A stretch of DNA of 14,982 nucleotides from Streptococcus sp. (GTDB taxonomy: Bacteria; Bacillota; Bacilli; Lactobacillales; Streptococcaceae), in contig DOTL01000034.1 of the NCBI GenBank assembly GCA_003521145.1, positions 1 to 14,982 of the forward strand, written 5' to 3'. Each line of letters begins with the position of its first letter. The stretch's first letter is position 1. The translations under genes were made by a program, and so were the position numbers. Of the stretch, positions 12,753 to 14,982 are shown piece by piece. A model generated the notes under the pieces. That model was not told the DNA's origin. It saw nothing but the letters and a program-made list of their open reading frames with translations, and ran no database searches.

Positions 12753-13784
12753 ATGCTTACGACTGCTCTTTCTGGTGGGCTCATTGGCCTGATATTTGGA
12801 TTCATTTTGCAACGAACTCGTTTCTGCTTGACTGGTGGTTTCCGAGACATGTACATTGCACGTAATAATACATTACTTTACGCTTTTCTTATTGCAATCA
12901 CAGTAGAAAGTATAGGAGTACTTTCCCTGATTAAATTAGGTATTATTGGAAACCCTTATGAAGAATTTTCCGTGTTAGGAGCAATTGTGGGTTCCTATCT
13001 ATTTGGTATTGGAATTGTTCTTGCTGGGGGATGTGCCACAGGAACGTGGTATCGTGCCGGTGAAGGTCTCCTAGGTAGTGGGGTTGCACTATTCTTTTAT
13101 ATGACAAGTGCAGCAGCTATGAAATCAGGATTTCTTGTTCCTTTGAATCAATTAATAGCCAAGCGATGGGTAATTAATGATGATTTAGCTGGTCAATTAG
13201 GAATTCCGGTTTGGTATTTTCTTGTTTTCTTAGTAGCTATAACAAGTTTTGTTGTCATTCGAGAGTTACGTAAGCCCAGACGTCAGATTGCTTCGCTTCC
13301 ATCAAAATATAAGGGAGTGAGACACTATCTTTTTGAGAAAACTTACCATAAATATTTTGCAGGACTTCTAATAGGTCTTGTTGCTTTTATTGCTTGGCCT
13401 GCTAGTCAGTTGACGGGTCGTGTTGGAGGGTTAGGGATTACAACTCCATCAGCACATCTAATTAGTTATATTATTACAGGTGATAGTAAACAGCTTGGTT
13501 GGGGTGTTTTTCTTGTATTGGGGATTTTTCTTGGTTCCTTTCTTGCTGCAAAGGGTTCTCGAGAGTTTCGTTGGCGCTTGCCAGACTTGTCAACCATCGG
13601 TAAGAGCACACTAGGGGGTATTTTTATGGGAATCGGTGCTTCATGGGCTGGTGGCTGTACGATTGGTAATGGTTTAACAGCTACAGCAATTTTTTCCAGT
13701 AAGGGATGGATTGCTTTACCAGTGACTATTTTAGGTGTTTGGACGGTTTCCCATATTATCTTTGTAAAACCCAACAAAAATTAA
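12753..13784 (+). CDS. tsuA: YeeE/YedE (TsuA-like) thiosulfate transporter
   Basis: A 343-residue polytopic membrane protein with about nine or ten hydrophobic segments in two pseudo-symmetric halves. The YeeE/YedE sulfur-transport family is clear from FGFILQRTRFCLTGGFRDMY (15-34), AGGCATGTWYRAGEG (91-105) and WAGGCTIGNGLTA (298-310). TsuA imports thiosulfate through a pore with conserved cysteines. Here the only cysteines are Cys25, Cys94 and Cys302. A mid-protein cysteine, which I recall as the third conserved one in the characterised Spirochaeta protein, is absent. It forms an operon with a TusA/TsuB-like gene 14 bases downstream. TAGGAGG precedes the ATG. Selenium- or sulfite-related transport remains an alternative within the family. 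Confidence 0.88.
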   Translation: MLTTALSGGLIGLIFGFILQRTRFCLTGGFRDMYIARNNTLLYAFLIAITVESIGVLSLIKLGIIGNPYEEFSVLGAIVGSYLFGIGIVLAGGCATGTWYRAGEGLLGSGVALFFYMTSAAAMKSGFLVPLNQLIAKRWVINDDLAGQLGIPVWYFLVFLVAITSFVVIRELRKPRRQIASLPSKYKGVRHYLFEKTYHKYFAGLLIGLVAFIAWPASQLTGRVGGLGITTPSAHLISYIITGDSKQLGWGVFLVLGIFLGSFLAAKGSREFRWRLPDLSTIGKSTLGGIFMGIGASWAGGCTIGNGLTATAIFSSKGWIALPVTILGVWTVSHIIFVKPNKN

Positions 13785-13798
13785 GAGGAGAATATCAT

Positions 13799-14026
13799 AT
13801 GGCTTTGATAAAACTTGAAACGGGTGGATTGGTATGTCCATTCCCATTGATTGATGCGAAGAAAAAAATGGCTGAATTAGCTACAGGTGATGAGTTGTTG
13901 ATAGCTTTCGATTGTACGCAAGCAACGGAAAGTATACCAAACTGGGCTGCAGATAATGATTATCCTGTGACGCGCTTTGAACAAGTCGGCCCTGCTTCAT
14001 GGGAAATTGTAGTTCAAAAACGTTGA
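13799..14026 (+). CDS. tsuB: TusA/TsuB-like sulfurtransferase
   Basis: A 75-residue cytoplasmic SirA/TusA/YeeD-family protein. The CPxP motif is present at Cys13-Pro-Phe-Pro16 in LVCPFPLIDAKKKM, and Cys39 is a second cysteine. The Cys of CPxP carries sulfur in this family; in TsuAB pairs it is needed for thiosulfate use. ATG 13799 has AGAGGAG (13784-13790) at eight bases; in-frame codons upstream belong to the tsuA end and are rejected. It lies directly downstream of the YeeE-type transporter. I see no terminator after it. Confidence 0.9.
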   Translation: MALIKLETGGLVCPFPLIDAKKKMAELATGDELLIAFDCTQATESIPNWAADNDYPVTRFEQVGPASWEIVVQKR

Positions 14027-14204
14027 GCTAGCTAAACGAGTAGAGAAAATTTAAAGATCAATTGTTGTAATGAAAATATCTGATGGAGTACTATTTCTAG
14101 AAAAATAATAACCTTCGAGTAGTAGAGAGATTCGAATATTAGAAAGGATCCTCTCGAGAGAATCTGTAAAACTATTTAAAAATAATCTATTTTTTTCTTC
14201 CTCT
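14027..14204. other. AT-rich gap between tsuB and the ssbB promoter
   Basis: No credible gene is seen. The gap contains a 10-base palindrome CTCTCGAGAG (14151-14160), and AGATTC/GAATCT halves flank it. A 12-codon frame starts at ATG 14069 without a ribosome binding site and is not considered a gene. No T-run terminator stem is apparent. Confidence 0.4.
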
Positions 14205-14212
14205 TACGAATA
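14205..14212 (+). promoter_or_regulatory. ComX (SigX) box of ssbB
   Basis: The exact octamer TACGAATA preceded by a T-rich tract, ending 18 bases before the ATG at 14231. Same element and nearly the same spacing as at comGA (551-558). GGTGGAGG before the ATG supplies the ribosome binding site. Confidence 0.93.
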
Positions 14213-14230
14213 GATAGGTGGAGGTAAAAA

Positions 14231-14623
14231 ATGTATAACAAAGTAATTTTAATTGGACGTTTAACAGCTACTCCTGAAATGGTTAAGACTGCTAGCGATA
14301 GGTCTTTTACACGTGTCACAGTTGCGGTTAATCGTCGCTATAAGATGCAAAATGGTGAGCGTGAGGCTGACTTTATTACAGTGGTTGTCTGGGGGCGTTT
14401 GGCTGAGACCTTAGCCTCTTATGCTAGCAAGGGGAGTTTAATTTCTCTTGATGGTGAGCTTCGTACCCGTAAGTACGATAAGGATGGCCAAACCCATTAC
14501 GTTACTGAGGTGCTTTGTTCCTCTTTCCAACTTCTGGAGAGTCGTGCTCAGCGTGCTATTAGGGAAAATAATCCTGACAATGACTTGGCTGACCTCGTCT
14601 TGGAAGAAGAACTTCCCTTCTAG
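14231..14623 (+). CDS. ssbB: SsbB, competence single-stranded DNA-binding protein
   Basis: A 130-residue single-stranded DNA-binding protein with one OB-fold (about 1-105), beginning MYNKVILIGRLTATPEM, with FTRVTVAVNRRYK, ADFITVVVWGRLAE and ISLDGELRTRKY. The C-terminal acidic tip is ELPF, the usual docking site for partner proteins. It lacks the long Gly/Gln-rich linker of the housekeeping SSB and is about 30-40 residues shorter, the mark of the competence paralogue SsbB, which coats and stores incoming single-stranded DNA. A ComX box 18 bases upstream confirms it as a late competence gene. Confidence 0.95.
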   Translation: MYNKVILIGRLTATPEMVKTASDRSFTRVTVAVNRRYKMQNGEREADFITVVVWGRLAETLASYASKGSLISLDGELRTRKYDKDGQTHYVTEVLCSSFQLLESRAQRAIRENNPDNDLADLVLEEELPF

Positions 14624-14982
14624 TTTATCCTTTGTCTAGCTATCTAGGTCTCCTATCTTTGAAGCAACCTCTCTAAAAAATCATTATCTTGTTCCATACC
14701 TTGTTTTGAAGAATTGTTAGAGATAAAACATTAAACACCTGTTAGACTAATAAAAAGTAAAATTAGATAAGACTTAGGATGATAGGAGTTTAAAAGTATA
14801 GATAGAGTAGAGAAAGTTATTCGAAAAACCTTAAAATGCAGTTATGTTTTTTGCTATTTGGTTAATTAGCCAAAACAGTGTACACAATTAACAGTTCTTT
14901 CTCATTTATATCATTGTTTTATTACCAATTTTTAAATTAAATGATAGAGGTTTCGTGATAAGATACTGTCAATAATTATGTG
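14624..14982. other. Gene-free AT-rich region after ssbB
   Basis: About 360 bases without a credible coding frame on either strand. It holds TTTGGTTAATTAGCCAAA (14857-14874), palindromic at 16 of 18 positions, and a possible extended -10, TG-A-TAAGAT (14956-14964), close to the window end that may start the next gene. I find no clear terminator for ssbB and no CIRCE element. Confidence 0.5.

Noticed and set aside
14069..14107. 12-codon frame before ssbB as a possible peptide pheromone
   Set aside because: No ribosome binding site, no export features, no adjacent regulator.

Overview
This window reads as a chromosome segment of a low-GC Gram-positive coccus, almost certainly a Streptococcus and probably of the salivarius/thermophilus group. 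The support is a seven-gene comG (comY) competence pseudopilus operon, exact ComX (SigX) boxes TACGAATA in front of comGA and ssbB, a DUF1033 gene directly before comGA, a pepA-proC pair, and a DUF4651 - thioredoxin - ytpR block. The species is an inference; the genus is well supported.

Layout. Bases 138-485 hold a DUF1033 gene closed by a terminator. Bases 551-4193 are the late-competence comG operon: ATPase, polytopic platform protein, major pseudopilin and four minor pseudopilin-like proteins, packed with overlapping ends. A methyltransferase (4238-5194) and acetate kinase ackA (5250-6443) follow; ackA has a near-perfect CcpA site (cre) in its leader. Bases 6560-8860 are the accessory-looking part: a small XRE regulator behind three TTTACA/TGTAAA-type palindromes, a CPBP membrane protease, an unrecognised membrane protein, and a second CPBP protease with its own strong promoter. 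A bidirectional terminator separates these from proC and pepA on the minus strand (10738 to 8885), an operon likely serving peptide use and proline synthesis. Divergent from pepA runs DUF4651, a thioredoxin-like gene and ytpR, interrupted by about 520 bases of small orphan reading frames (11437-11960). The last part holds a thiosulfate-uptake pair (YeeE/TsuA-like transporter and TusA/TsuB-like protein) behind a repeat-rich promoter, then ssbB under a ComX box, and about 360 bases in which I see no gene.

How the genes work together. comG and ssbB are two separate units of the same ComX regulon: the pseudopilus brings DNA to the cell surface and SsbB coats the incoming single strand. ackA, pepA-proC and tsuAB are nutritional genes (acetate and ATP, peptide and proline, sulfur). 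The most system-like unit without an obvious known role is the XRE/CPBP/membrane protein/CPBP group. It resembles bacteriocin-immunity or membrane-stress cassettes, but no bacteriocin peptide gene is visible here. A second point worth attention is comGB, whose conventional ATG start appears to have become AAG.
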